A DNA stretch of 64,000 bases from Nioella halotolerans. Lineage in GTDB: Bacteria > Pseudomonadota > Alphaproteobacteria > Rhodobacterales > Rhodobacteraceae. Of the stretch, positions 52,113 to 61,207 are shown piece after piece. The first letter of the stretch is position 1. Every line of letters begins with the position of its first letter. A program made the position numbers and the translations under genes. The notes beneath the pieces are model-generated. The model did no database searches, was not told the origin of the DNA, and saw only the letters and a list, made by a program, of their open reading frames with translations. Where the stretch lies: contig QVQC01000076.1 of the NCBI GenBank assembly GCA_003428585.1, positions 62,001-126,000 on the forward strand, read 5' to 3'.

Positions 52113-52781
52113 CTAACCCCTGCCGCCGAACCGCCGAAACAGCCGCCGGTTGAGCGCCACGAACTCGTCGAGCAACGCCGCGAAGGATCCGAGCGCCCGA
52201 CCCCGCATGTAAAGCGCGCCCATGGCGCCGCCGAAGCCGGCCCCGATCACGTCGACGATAAGATCGCCCATTGTGTCCATCAACCCCGATTTCTGCATGT
52301 TCATGCCGAAGACCTGGTCCATCGCGAACTCGAAGATTTCCCACAGAACGCCGATCATCACCCCGAAGGACATCGCCAGCACCCCGATGGCCCATGGCGG
52401 CGCGGCATAGCGGTCGCCCTCGAACAGGATGAAGACCAGCAGGAAACCGGCGATCCCGAAACCGATGGCCGACAGCCCGTGCAGCGCGATATCCCACCAC
52501 CACAATCGTTCGTAGAAATCGAACGCCTCGCCCATGAAGATCGAGGCAAAGACGAAGAGCACCGCGACCGCGACGATACTGCGCGGCAGCCGGATATCCA
52601 GACGCGACGCAAGGAACAGCGGCAACATCGACAGACCAAGCGTGCCCGCCGCCACGTAGGCCGCCAGCCAACGGCCCGTGATCAGCGCCGCCAGAAGCTC
52701 CACCGCCAGCCCGCCCCAGATCAGAAGGGTCAGGCGGCTCTGGTCCTTCAGCGCGGCGAGGATGTGACGGGGTGAGGTCAT
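52113..52781 (-). CDS. DUF2238/YjdF-like multi-span membrane protein
   Basis: A 222-residue protein with six to seven membrane helices. The stretch VLWEIFEFAMDQVFGMNMQK, followed by SGLMDTMGDLIVDVIGAG, is characteristic of the YjdF/DUF2238 family, whose function is unknown. The start at 52781 gives MTSPRHILAALKDQ. It is divergent from the endonuclease/phosphatase gene with a 77-base gap. Confidence 0.8.
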   Translation of the reverse strand: MTSPRHILAALKDQSRLTLLIWGGLAVELLAALITGRWLAAYVAAGTLGLSMLPLFLASRLDIRLPRSIVAVAVLFVFASIFMGEAFDFYERLWWWDIALHGLSAIGFGIAGFLLVFILFEGDRYAAPPWAIGVLAMSFGVMIGVLWEIFEFAMDQVFGMNMQKSGLMDTMGDLIVDVIGAGFGGAMGALYMRGRALGSFAALLDEFVALNRRLFRRFGGRG

Positions 52782-52858
52782 GCACGAATGATAGGCAATC
52801 GGGGTCCGCGCGCAATGGCGGGGCTTGCGCGCGGGCCTGAGCGCGGCAAACTGGCACC

Positions 52859-53581
52859 ATGCCGTTCCCACCCCCCACGGCACCCGGCCATGTCCGGGTG
52901 GCCAGTTACAATATCCGCAAGTGCATCGGGCTCGATCGCCGCCGCGACCCGCATCGCATCGCGCGGGTTCTACACGCGCTCGGCGCCGGGATCGTGGCCC
53001 TGCAGGAATCCGACAAGCGCCTGCCGCCACGCGCCGCCGCCCTGCCACGCGAGGTTATCCTGTCCGAAACCGGCCTGATCCCGGCCCGCGTGGCGACAAC
53101 CTCTGTCAGCCTCGGCTGGCACGGCAACGCGCTGCTGCTTGGCCCTGACTGGCGGATGGAGCATCTGCACCGCCTGCCCCTGCCGGGGCTGGAGCCGCGC
53201 GGCGCGCTGATCGGCGACCTTGTCGGCCCCGCGGGACCGCTGCGCGTCGTCGCCACCCATCTCGGCCTGCGCCGGCGCGACCGGCAGCGGCAGATGACGC
53301 AGATCATGGCCAGCCTCAACCGCGCCCCCGCCCGGCCCACGGTCCTTCTGGGCGATCTCAACGAATGGGCGCCGCATGCGGGCTTCGCGCCGCTCGACCC
53401 GTTCTTTACCCTGCACAATCCCGGTCGCAGCTTTCACGCCCGCCGGCCCGTCGCGGCGCTTGACCGGGTGGCGACGGGGCCGGGATTGTCTGTCACCGCG
53501 ATGGGCGTCTGCCGGTCGGGCGAGGCCGGGCGCGGGTCGGATCACCTGCCTATCTGGGCCGACCTCGCGCCGGGCGGTTGA
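52859..53581 (+). CDS. Endonuclease/exonuclease/phosphatase family protein
   Basis: A 240-residue EEP-fold hydrolase. The order of motifs is VRVASYNIRKCIG (Asn), IVALQESD (metal-binding Glu), VVATHLGLRRRDR, VLLGDLNEW (Asp/Asn) and GSDHLPIWADL (catalytic Asp/His). Family members cut phosphodiester bonds in nucleic acids, inositol phosphates or lipids. The substrate here is open. Its 3' end overlaps that of the convergent EamA gene by 32 bases. Confidence 0.9.
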   Translation: MPFPPPTAPGHVRVASYNIRKCIGLDRRRDPHRIARVLHALGAGIVALQESDKRLPPRAAALPREVILSETGLIPARVATTSVSLGWHGNALLLGPDWRMEHLHRLPLPGLEPRGALIGDLVGPAGPLRVVATHLGLRRRDRQRQMTQIMASLNRAPARPTVLLGDLNEWAPHAGFAPLDPFFTLHNPGRSFHARRPVAALDRVATGPGLSVTAMGVCRSGEAGRGSDHLPIWADLAPGG

Positions 53582-54446
53582 TCAGCAAAAGCCCGGCACA
53601 GACCAGCCCCAGCGACAGCCACACGCCAAGCCCGATCGCCTCGCCCAGCAGCGCCCAGCCCAGCACCACGCCAAGGATCGGGGTCAGGAAGCTGAACGAG
53701 GCCACCGAAGCGGCCGGGTAGATCGCCAGCAGCCGGAACCAGAACAGGAAGCCGAGCGAGGCGATGGCAACGATCTGGAAAGCCAGCAGGCCGAAATGAT
53801 AGGGTTCAAGATCGCGGATAAGCGGCCCGGCCCACAGCGACAGCAGCAGCAATAGCGGCGCCGAAACTGCCAGTTGCCAGAGAAGCTGCATCTCCGGCGT
53901 CGCGCCGCGGATCGGCGTCACCCGCGCGGTCAGCGCGATCCCCGCCCAGCACAAGGCCGCCCCCAGCGCCAGCGCGTCGCCCAGAAGGCTCGCCTCGCCC
54001 GCCGCGCCCCGGTTGAGCACCGCAATCGCCACCCCGGCAAGCGCCAAGCCCTGCCCGGCCAGTTTCATCGGCGACAACCGCTCCCCCGGCAGCAGCAGAT
54101 GCGCCGCGAAGCCCAGCCAGACCGGCATCGAGTAGAACAGGATCGAGGTGCGCGCGACCGTCGTCAGGTCGAGCGCGAAGAACAAACAGGTGAATTCCAG
54201 CGCGAAAAGCGCGCCAAGCGCGATACCGGCGGGCACCGTGCCGGGCACCACCGTCAACCGCACCCCGCGCAGCCGCATCCAGACCAGCAACACGCCAAGC
54301 GCCCCGACAGAGCGCAAACCGGCCATGAACACCGGCTGAAAGCCGTCATTGCCCAGCTTGATCGCCACTTGGTTGATCCCCAGAAGCAGGGCGAAAACGC
54401 TCAGCGAGACCGCGCCAAAGAGGTCGATATGCGGCTTGCGCTCCAT
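53550..54446 (-). CDS. EamA/DMT family transporter
   Basis: A 298-residue ten-helix drug/metabolite transporter with two EamA repeats, residues 10-140 and 150-290. The second repeat ends LTPILGVVLGWALLGEAIGLGVW, a typical signature. The start at 54446 has AAGGA 6 bases upstream. It exports an unknown small metabolite. The stop lies within the 3' end of the neighbouring convergent gene. Confidence 0.9.
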   Translation of the reverse strand: MERKPHIDLFGAVSLSVFALLLGINQVAIKLGNDGFQPVFMAGLRSVGALGVLLVWMRLRGVRLTVVPGTVPAGIALGALFALEFTCLFFALDLTTVARTSILFYSMPVWLGFAAHLLLPGERLSPMKLAGQGLALAGVAIAVLNRGAAGEASLLGDALALGAALCWAGIALTARVTPIRGATPEMQLLWQLAVSAPLLLLLSLWAGPLIRDLEPYHFGLLAFQIVAIASLGFLFWFRLLAIYPAASVASFSFLTPILGVVLGWALLGEAIGLGVWLSLGLVCAGLLLINRPARGRPR

Positions 54447-54625
54447 GTCCATTCCTTCACACGTGAACCATTCGCCAAACAGACCCGGCACAGGGGCAGT
54501 GTCAAGCGCCCCGCCGCCGGTGACATGGCGCCGCGGTTTTCCCGACGGGTTCACTGCGAAAGGGCTTTCCGACTCCGGCCCTGATCGGCTAGACCCCACC
54601 CCCAAGACGATCGAAGGGGGCGCCG

Positions 54626-55036
54626 ATGCCCGAGACCATCGAACAGCGCTGCGAGGCCAAGGGCCTGCGGATGACCGGCCAGCGGCGGGTGATCGCGCAG
54701 GTGCTCGACGGATCGACGGATCACCCTGACGTGGAGGAACTTCACGCGCGCGCCAGCGGTCGGGACCCCAACATTTCCATCGCCACGGTCTATCGCACCG
54801 TGAAGCTTTTCGAGGAGGCGGGGATCCTCGAAAAGCTGGAATTCGGCGACGGGCGGGCGCGCTACGAGGACGCCGAGCGCGACCACCACGACCACCTGAT
54901 CGACATGCAAAGCGGCGAGGTGATCGAGTTCGTGGACCCCGAGATCGAGGCGCTGCAGGAGCGGATCGCCGCGAAACTGGGCTACCGCCTGATGGGGCAC
55001 AAGCTGGAACTCTACGGCGTGCCGATCCGAAAATAG
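54626..55036 (+). CDS. Fur family metal regulator (Fur/Mur type)
   Basis: A 136-residue repressor. The winged helix contains MTGQRRVIAQVLDGSTDHPD and ISIATVYRTVKLFEEAGI. The metal-sensing segment is RDHHDHLIDMQSGEVIEF. In alphaproteobacteria this lineage usually senses manganese (Mur) rather than iron, but the sequence alone does not settle it. It lacks CxxC zinc motifs. It is followed 60 bases later by an EamA transporter gene. Confidence 0.92.
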   Translation: MPETIEQRCEAKGLRMTGQRRVIAQVLDGSTDHPDVEELHARASGRDPNISIATVYRTVKLFEEAGILEKLEFGDGRARYEDAERDHHDHLIDMQSGEVIEFVDPEIEALQERIAAKLGYRLMGHKLELYGVPIRK

Positions 55037-55096
55037 GGCTGGACCCGCCCCCGCAAAGAAGATCAAACCGGGGCGACACAAGCCAAGGCTCACCCC

Positions 55097-55990
55097 ATGT
55101 TCTCCGCTTCCGACAACTTGCGTGGCATCGTTCTGATGGTGCTGGCGATGGCCGGCTTCGCGCTTGGCGATGTCGGGATCAAGCTGCTTTCCGGCGCGGT
55201 GCCGCCGGGACAGATCATGGGCACGGTCGGTCTTGCCGGAACGCTCGTCTTCGGGCTTTGGGCGCGGGCACGGGGCCGGCCGCTGTTTCCGGCCGCGATC
55301 CGGCACCGGGCCGTGGCGCTGCGCTTCGTGGCCGAGATGGTGGCCGGGGTCGGCATGATCCTTGCGCTGACGCTGAACCCGCTGTCTCTGGTCACCGCGA
55401 TCCTGCAGGCCGCGCCGCTGGTGGTGACGATGGGGGCGGCGAAAGTGTTCGGCGAGGCGGTGGGCCTCAGACGCTGGAGCGCGATCCTTGTCGGCATCCT
55501 TGGCGTCCTGATCATCCTGCGCCCCGGTTTCGCGGGCTTCTCGCTCGATGCGCTGTGGATCATCGTCGCCATGCTCGGGCTTGCGGCGCGCGATCTGGCC
55601 ACCCGGGCCGCGCCGGCCAGCCTCGACACCCTGCAACTGTCCACGGTCGGCTTCTTCGCGCTGGTGCCCGCCGGTCTGGCCCTGTCGCTTTTCGGGCCGT
55701 CCCCGGTCTGGCCCACGCCGGGGGACTGGGGAACTCTGGCCTTCACCCTGCTGGCCACGATCGGCGGCTACTACGCCATTACCGCCGCGATGCGGGTGGG
55801 CGAGATCGGGGCGGTCACGCCGCTGCGGTATTCGCGGCTGATCTTCGGGATGATCCTCGGCATGGTGATCTTCGGGGAACGGCCCGATCTCCTGTCCTAT
55901 GTCGGGGCGGCGCTGATCCTCGGGGCGGGGCTTTACGCCGCGTGGCGCGAGCAGCAAATCGCGCGCCGAGCGGCCCGCGCCGCGACCTGA
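55097..55990 (+). CDS. EamA/DMT family transporter
   Basis: A 297-residue ten-helix drug/metabolite exporter. The tandem EamA repeats are clear, the first closing with VGLRRWSAILVGILGVLIIL and the second with PLRYSRLIFGMILGMVIFGE. It resembles S-adenosylmethionine/RhaT-like exporters common in Rhodobacteraceae. The substrate is unknown. It is codirectional with the Fur-type regulator. Confidence 0.9.
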   Translation: MFSASDNLRGIVLMVLAMAGFALGDVGIKLLSGAVPPGQIMGTVGLAGTLVFGLWARARGRPLFPAAIRHRAVALRFVAEMVAGVGMILALTLNPLSLVTAILQAAPLVVTMGAAKVFGEAVGLRRWSAILVGILGVLIILRPGFAGFSLDALWIIVAMLGLAARDLATRAAPASLDTLQLSTVGFFALVPAGLALSLFGPSPVWPTPGDWGTLAFTLLATIGGYYAITAAMRVGEIGAVTPLRYSRLIFGMILGMVIFGERPDLLSYVGAALILGAGLYAAWREQQIARRAARAAT

Positions 55991-56095
55991 CGCCCCGGGG
56001 CGTGCCTTGTTGGCGCAAACACCCGCCACACCCCGTGAAACAAGGTTTGTTAGCGCTACCATGAATGGTTTACTTTCGCCCCACCCCTGCTATGA

Positions 56096-57409
<1,314 letters not shown>

Positions 57410-57412
57410 GCG

Positions 57413-58411
57413 ATGAAACGGGGTCTGCGCTGGGGGGCTTATGTCGTGGCGGCGCTGCTGTTCTTGGCAGTCGCGCTCTACCTTTCGACGATGGGCGATC
57501 ATCCCGTTGCGGCGACCGTGACGGACGATGACAGCCTGCCGCGGATCGAGGTCGGCGGCGTCACGCTGCATGGTGAAAGCCATGGCGATCCCGCCGATCC
57601 CGCCATCGTCGTTCTGCATGGCGGCCCCGGGGGCGACTACCGCTCGCTCCGTCCGCTTTCGGCGCTGTCGGACCGGTTCCACGTCACCTTCTACGATCAG
57701 CGCGGCGCCGGCCTGTCGCAACGGGTGCCGGCCGGGGCGCTCACGCTTGACACCCATCTCGACGAACTGGCCACCCTGCTCGATCAGGTCAGCCCGGACG
57801 CGCCGGCGATCCTGATCGGCCATTCCTGGGGGGCGATGCTGGCAAGCGGCTTTCTCGGGCGTCACCCTGACCGGGTGGCGCAGGCGGTGCTGATCGAACC
57901 GGGTTTCCTGTCGGCACAGGCTGCCGTGGAGTGGAATGCCCACATGCGCGGAATCCTCCGCCAACCGCTGATGCGGTGGCGTGCGCTGCGCACCGGCTTC
58001 GCGGCATCACATGTGGAGGGGCCGGACGCCGACGCATCGGCCGACTACCTGATCGGGCGAATGATGCAGTTCCTCGCCTCCCACCCTGACAGCGGCTATA
58101 CTTGCAATGACGCGCCTTACGACAGCCCGACATGGCGCGCCGGGGCGACCGGCAGCCAGGCCTTCGCAGACAGCGCCACGCCGCACGACCTGGATTCGCT
58201 TGGCCAGAACGCGGATCGGTTCGGTGGCCCGGTTCTGATCCTGACCGGCGCCTGCAGCACGTGGATCGGCGAGGAGGTGCAACGCCGGAACCTCGCCTAT
58301 TTCAGCGACGCGCGGCTCGAGGTGATAGAACGCGCCGGGCACGACACGGTCGATGACGCGCCCGAGGCGACGCTGCACGCGATCCGCGGATTCCTCGCGG
58401 CAGGCCGGTAG
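57413..58411 (+). CDS. Alpha/beta hydrolase (proline iminopeptidase-like)
   Basis: A 332-residue serine hydrolase with an N-terminal membrane anchor or signal (residues 1-26). HGGPGGDYR forms the oxyanion region, GHSWGAMLASG the nucleophile elbow (Ser near 140), and AGHDTVDDAPE provides the His. The HGGPG plus DQRGAGLS pattern is that of proline iminopeptidase relatives. The substrate is unknown. It is tightly linked to eno. Confidence 0.88.
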   Translation: MKRGLRWGAYVVAALLFLAVALYLSTMGDHPVAATVTDDDSLPRIEVGGVTLHGESHGDPADPAIVVLHGGPGGDYRSLRPLSALSDRFHVTFYDQRGAGLSQRVPAGALTLDTHLDELATLLDQVSPDAPAILIGHSWGAMLASGFLGRHPDRVAQAVLIEPGFLSAQAAVEWNAHMRGILRQPLMRWRALRTGFAASHVEGPDADASADYLIGRMMQFLASHPDSGYTCNDAPYDSPTWRAGATGSQAFADSATPHDLDSLGQNADRFGGPVLILTGACSTWIGEEVQRRNLAYFSDARLEVIERAGHDTVDDAPEATLHAIRGFLAAGR

Positions 58412-58502
58412 AAGGGGCGCGGGAACGTGCCATCTTGACGCAACGCCCCCTTTGACAGCCTGCGCCCGGCGCGCTTTCATCCGAGGCGGGAGGAGACGGG
58501 CC

Positions 58503-58895
58503 ATGCCCCTGCATATCCTGATCGGTCTGGTGGTCGTCGGCATCGTGGGCATCGCGGTGCTGACATGGGCGTTCGGCCTGTCCACCCCCTTGCGCTTCGC
58601 GGACGAGGCGCAGGCCCGCGCGGCCTGGCTGCGCCACTGGCCGGAGGATCGCGTGGCGGCGGTTCACATCGCGCCCGATGGTGCCGCCGCGCTGATCGAG
58701 ACGGATCGCGGTGCCGGTGTCGTCTTCGCCATGGGCGCCGACAGCACGGGCCATCGGCTCGACGGCGCCGAGATCCGTGAAACGCCCACCGGCCTGCGCA
58801 TCCACTTTCACGATTTCGCCACCCCGCGCCTTGATGTGACGCTGCCGCCGGGGGCCCGCGCCCGGTGGCGCGAAACCCTGTCGGAGGCTGTATGA
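58503..58895 (+). CDS. Small membrane-anchored hypothetical protein
   Basis: A 130-residue protein not recognised as a named family. One N-terminal helix (LHILIGLVVVGIVGIAVLTWAF) is followed by a soluble domain with alternating beta-type segments (VAAVHIAPDGAAALIETDRG). The stop overlaps the start of the sterol desaturase-family gene (ATGA), so the two are translationally coupled and probably act together. Confidence 0.78.
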   Translation: MPLHILIGLVVVGIVGIAVLTWAFGLSTPLRFADEAQARAAWLRHWPEDRVAAVHIAPDGAAALIETDRGAGVVFAMGADSTGHRLDGAEIRETPTGLRIHFHDFATPRLDVTLPPGARARWRETLSEAV

Positions 58896-59821
58896 CCGAT
58901 CTTTTGACCTATCCCGATGTCGTCCAGTTCGCGGTGCCCGTCTTCATCGCCGCGATCCTGATCGAGCTTTTGTGGATCATCTTCAAGGGCAAGGGCGGGC
59001 GCTATGAAACCCGCGACGCGGTAACCTCGCTGATCATGGGGGCGGGCAATGTCGCCAGCGGCATCGTGCTCGGCTTTCTTGCATGGGGTTTCTTCATGGT
59101 GCTGTGGCGGATCACGCCGCTCGACCTTGGCACCGCGTGGTGGGTGGTGGCGCTGTGCTTCGTGCTCGACGACCTGCGCTATTACTGGGTGCACCGCTTC
59201 GGCCACCGGATACGCTGGGTCTGGGCCAGCCACGTCAACCACCATTCCAGCCAGCACTACAACCTGACCACCGCGTTGCGACAGACATGGACCGGCACCT
59301 TTACCTTCATGATGGTGGTGCGCGCACCGCTGATCCTGCTGGGCTTTCACCCGGCGATGGTGCTGTTCGTCGGCGGGCTGAACCTGATCTACCAGTTCTG
59401 GATCCATACCGAGGCGATCGGCAAGATGCCCCGCTGGTTCGAGGCGGTGATGAACACGCCAAGCCACCACCGGGTGCATCACGGGCGCAACGCCCGCTAC
59501 CTCGATTGCAACTACGCCGGCGTGTTCATCGTCTGGGACAAGCTTTTCGGCACCTTCGTGCCCGAACAGGTGGAGGAGCGCCCCGATTACGGGCTTGTCC
59601 ACAACCTTGGCACCTTCAACCCGATCCGCGTCGCCTTTCACGAATGGGTTGGGATGTTCCGCGACATGGCGCAGCCGGGGCTCAGGCTGCGCGACCGGCT
59701 GATGTATGCCATTGCGCCCCCGGGCTGGAGCCATGACGGAAGCCGCCAGACCTCGGACGGGATCAAGCGCAGCCACTTGCAACGCCACCCGGAGGATCGC
59801 GGCACGCCGGGCTTCGAGTAG
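58892..59821 (+). CDS. Sterol desaturase / fatty acid hydroxylase family membrane protein
   Basis: A 309-residue di-iron membrane enzyme. The His clusters are HRFGHRIRWVWASHVNHHSS (near 110-130), HTEA (near 185) and TPSHHRVHHGRN (near 200), matching the HxxxH/HxxHH/HHxxHH pattern. Relatives hydroxylate sterols, carotenoids or ornithine lipids and cleave alkyl glycerols. The substrate is not evident. It is coupled to the preceding small membrane protein. Confidence 0.9.
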   Translation: MTDLLTYPDVVQFAVPVFIAAILIELLWIIFKGKGGRYETRDAVTSLIMGAGNVASGIVLGFLAWGFFMVLWRITPLDLGTAWWVVALCFVLDDLRYYWVHRFGHRIRWVWASHVNHHSSQHYNLTTALRQTWTGTFTFMMVVRAPLILLGFHPAMVLFVGGLNLIYQFWIHTEAIGKMPRWFEAVMNTPSHHRVHHGRNARYLDCNYAGVFIVWDKLFGTFVPEQVEERPDYGLVHNLGTFNPIRVAFHEWVGMFRDMAQPGLRLRDRLMYAIAPPGWSHDGSRQTSDGIKRSHLQRHPEDRGTPGFE

Positions 59822-59880
59822 CCCTTGCCTTGGCCCTGCATTTGCCTACCCTGCCCGAGACGGCACGCGACAGGAGCGAC

Positions 59881-60300
59881 ATGACCGCCGACCAGATCAT
59901 CGCCGAACTGGAGTTGGCCCCGCACCCCGAGGGCGGGCACTACCGCCAGACATGGGCGGCCGGAAACGACGGCCGGCCCACGGCGACCTGCATCTATTTC
60001 CTGCTGACGGCGGACGAGGTCAGCCATTGGCACCGCGTCGATGCCGCCGAGATCTGGCTCTACCATGCCGGCGCGCCGCTGGTCCTGTCGATCAGCGACA
60101 CCGAGGCGGGACCGGCACAAGATCACCTGCTGACCCCGGATCTTGCGCAGGGCCGCCCGCAGGTTCTCGTGCCCGCGCATCACTGGCAGGCGGCGCGCAG
60201 CACCGGTGACTTCACGCTGGTCAGTTGCGCGGTCTCGCCGGGATTCCGGTTCGACGGGTTCGAGCTTGCCGCGCCCGGTTTCGACATCCCGAGGGGCTGA
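59881..60300 (+). CDS. DUF985 cupin protein
   Basis: A 139-residue cupin of the DUF985/YML079 family. EGGHYRQTW, SHWHRVDAAEIW and the C-terminal VSCAVSPGFRFDGFEL are family landmarks. The cellular role is unknown. A related epimerase-like fold has been proposed for such proteins. The start at 59881 follows GACAGGAG. It is 59 bases after the sterol desaturase-family gene. Confidence 0.9.
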   Translation: MTADQIIAELELAPHPEGGHYRQTWAAGNDGRPTATCIYFLLTADEVSHWHRVDAAEIWLYHAGAPLVLSISDTEAGPAQDHLLTPDLAQGRPQVLVPAHHWQAARSTGDFTLVSCAVSPGFRFDGFELAAPGFDIPRG

Positions 60301-60519
60301 GATGGCGGGCGCCGGGATCGACCACAAGGCCGCCCTCGCCGCGCTGCCCGCTACCCGCAAGGCCTGACCAGCACTGGAGCAGAATGCCCTTCCGTTGCTT
60401 TGTGCCGGGCGGACAGCCAATGGCACGGTCCCGGCGCGCGGCCGGCGCTCCTATGTAATCTCTTATTGGTCAGGGACCGCTGACGGTGTCATATGAGCCC
60501 CTTAGGTCCGGACTTCCGG

Positions 60520-60966
60520 TTAACCAGCAAAGAGTGTCCCGACAAGATTGATGCCGTGGTCTCCGAGCCATGTCATCGCAACGCCGTCAAAGGCCAAATG
60601 ATCCAACCCCACCAACATCGCGATGGCGAGAAACATCCGCACAGGGGCAACCACGAAATTAGCAGCAACCCTCGCGCCTATCACGACCACGAAAAAGCCA
60701 AGCAAGGCTGCGATATAGGCAAAATCCTCGGGAGCATGTGCGCTGTAGGCGAGCAACCCGCCGATCCCGCCAGCGATCAAGATGAAAGATTGGGCCGAAC
60801 CGGATAGCTGTATGCCTCGACCCCCTCCTCCGCCTCCTCCGGTGCCACCCACGAAGCCGAATCCTTTGCAGCGCGGGCACTGAATGCTCGCCTCGGCATT
60901 GCTATAGGCCGGGCCTCCATGCGAATTGATGTACCGATTTCCCAAGCATTGAGGGCAAGTCGCCAT
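60520..60966 (-). CDS. Zinc-knuckle, glycine-linker membrane protein, unknown
   Basis: A 148-residue protein. The N-terminal CPQCLGNRYI and CPRCKGFGFVGG (residues 4-41) are paired CxxCxGx motifs like the DnaJ zinc finger. A run of eight or so Gly follows, then three hydrophobic helices. This layout, a cytosolic zinc domain tethered to a membrane domain, is uncommon. No family name is offered. It lies between DUF985 and aconitase and its function is unknown. Confidence 0.7.
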   Translation of the reverse strand: MATCPQCLGNRYINSHGGPAYSNAEASIQCPRCKGFGFVGGTGGGGGGGRGIQLSGSAQSFILIAGGIGGLLAYSAHAPEDFAYIAALLGFFVVVIGARVAANFVVAPVRMFLAIAMLVGLDHLAFDGVAMTWLGDHGINLVGTLFAG

Positions 60967-61160
60967 GTCCCTCTCCCGAATTCCAAGTCCGTCGGGAAAC
61001 GGTGGCGCATCTCGCGGCGTCTGACGTGTCCCAAATTCTGCCCGTTTGTCGTGCTCAACGCTAGCGCAAGTTGCGGCGATTTTCCAGCCGGTTCACACGA
61101 CCGACCAACAATGGGGCGGGTGCATCTGGATGGCCACCGTGCGGATGCCAGGAAACGCGT

Positions 61161-61187
61161 CGGGGCGGCCCGCGTGGAGCCGCCCCG
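61161..61187 (-). terminator. Terminator-like hairpin after acnA
   Basis: CGGGGCGGC and GCCGCCCCG form a perfect 9-bp stem with a 9-base loop, 21 bases downstream of the acnA stop on the minus strand. A T-run is not evident. Confidence 0.5.
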
Positions 61188-61207
61188 TATAGATCCGTGT
61201 CGCCCTA

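Noticed and set aside
52096..52126. Hairpin over the stop of the YjdF-like gene as a terminator
   Set aside because: The stem spans the stop codon and has no T-run downstream.
60302..60367. 21-codon frame whose sequence (IDHKAALAALPATRKA) resembles the start of a desaturase gene
   Set aside because: Too short to support as a remnant. No further homology downstream.
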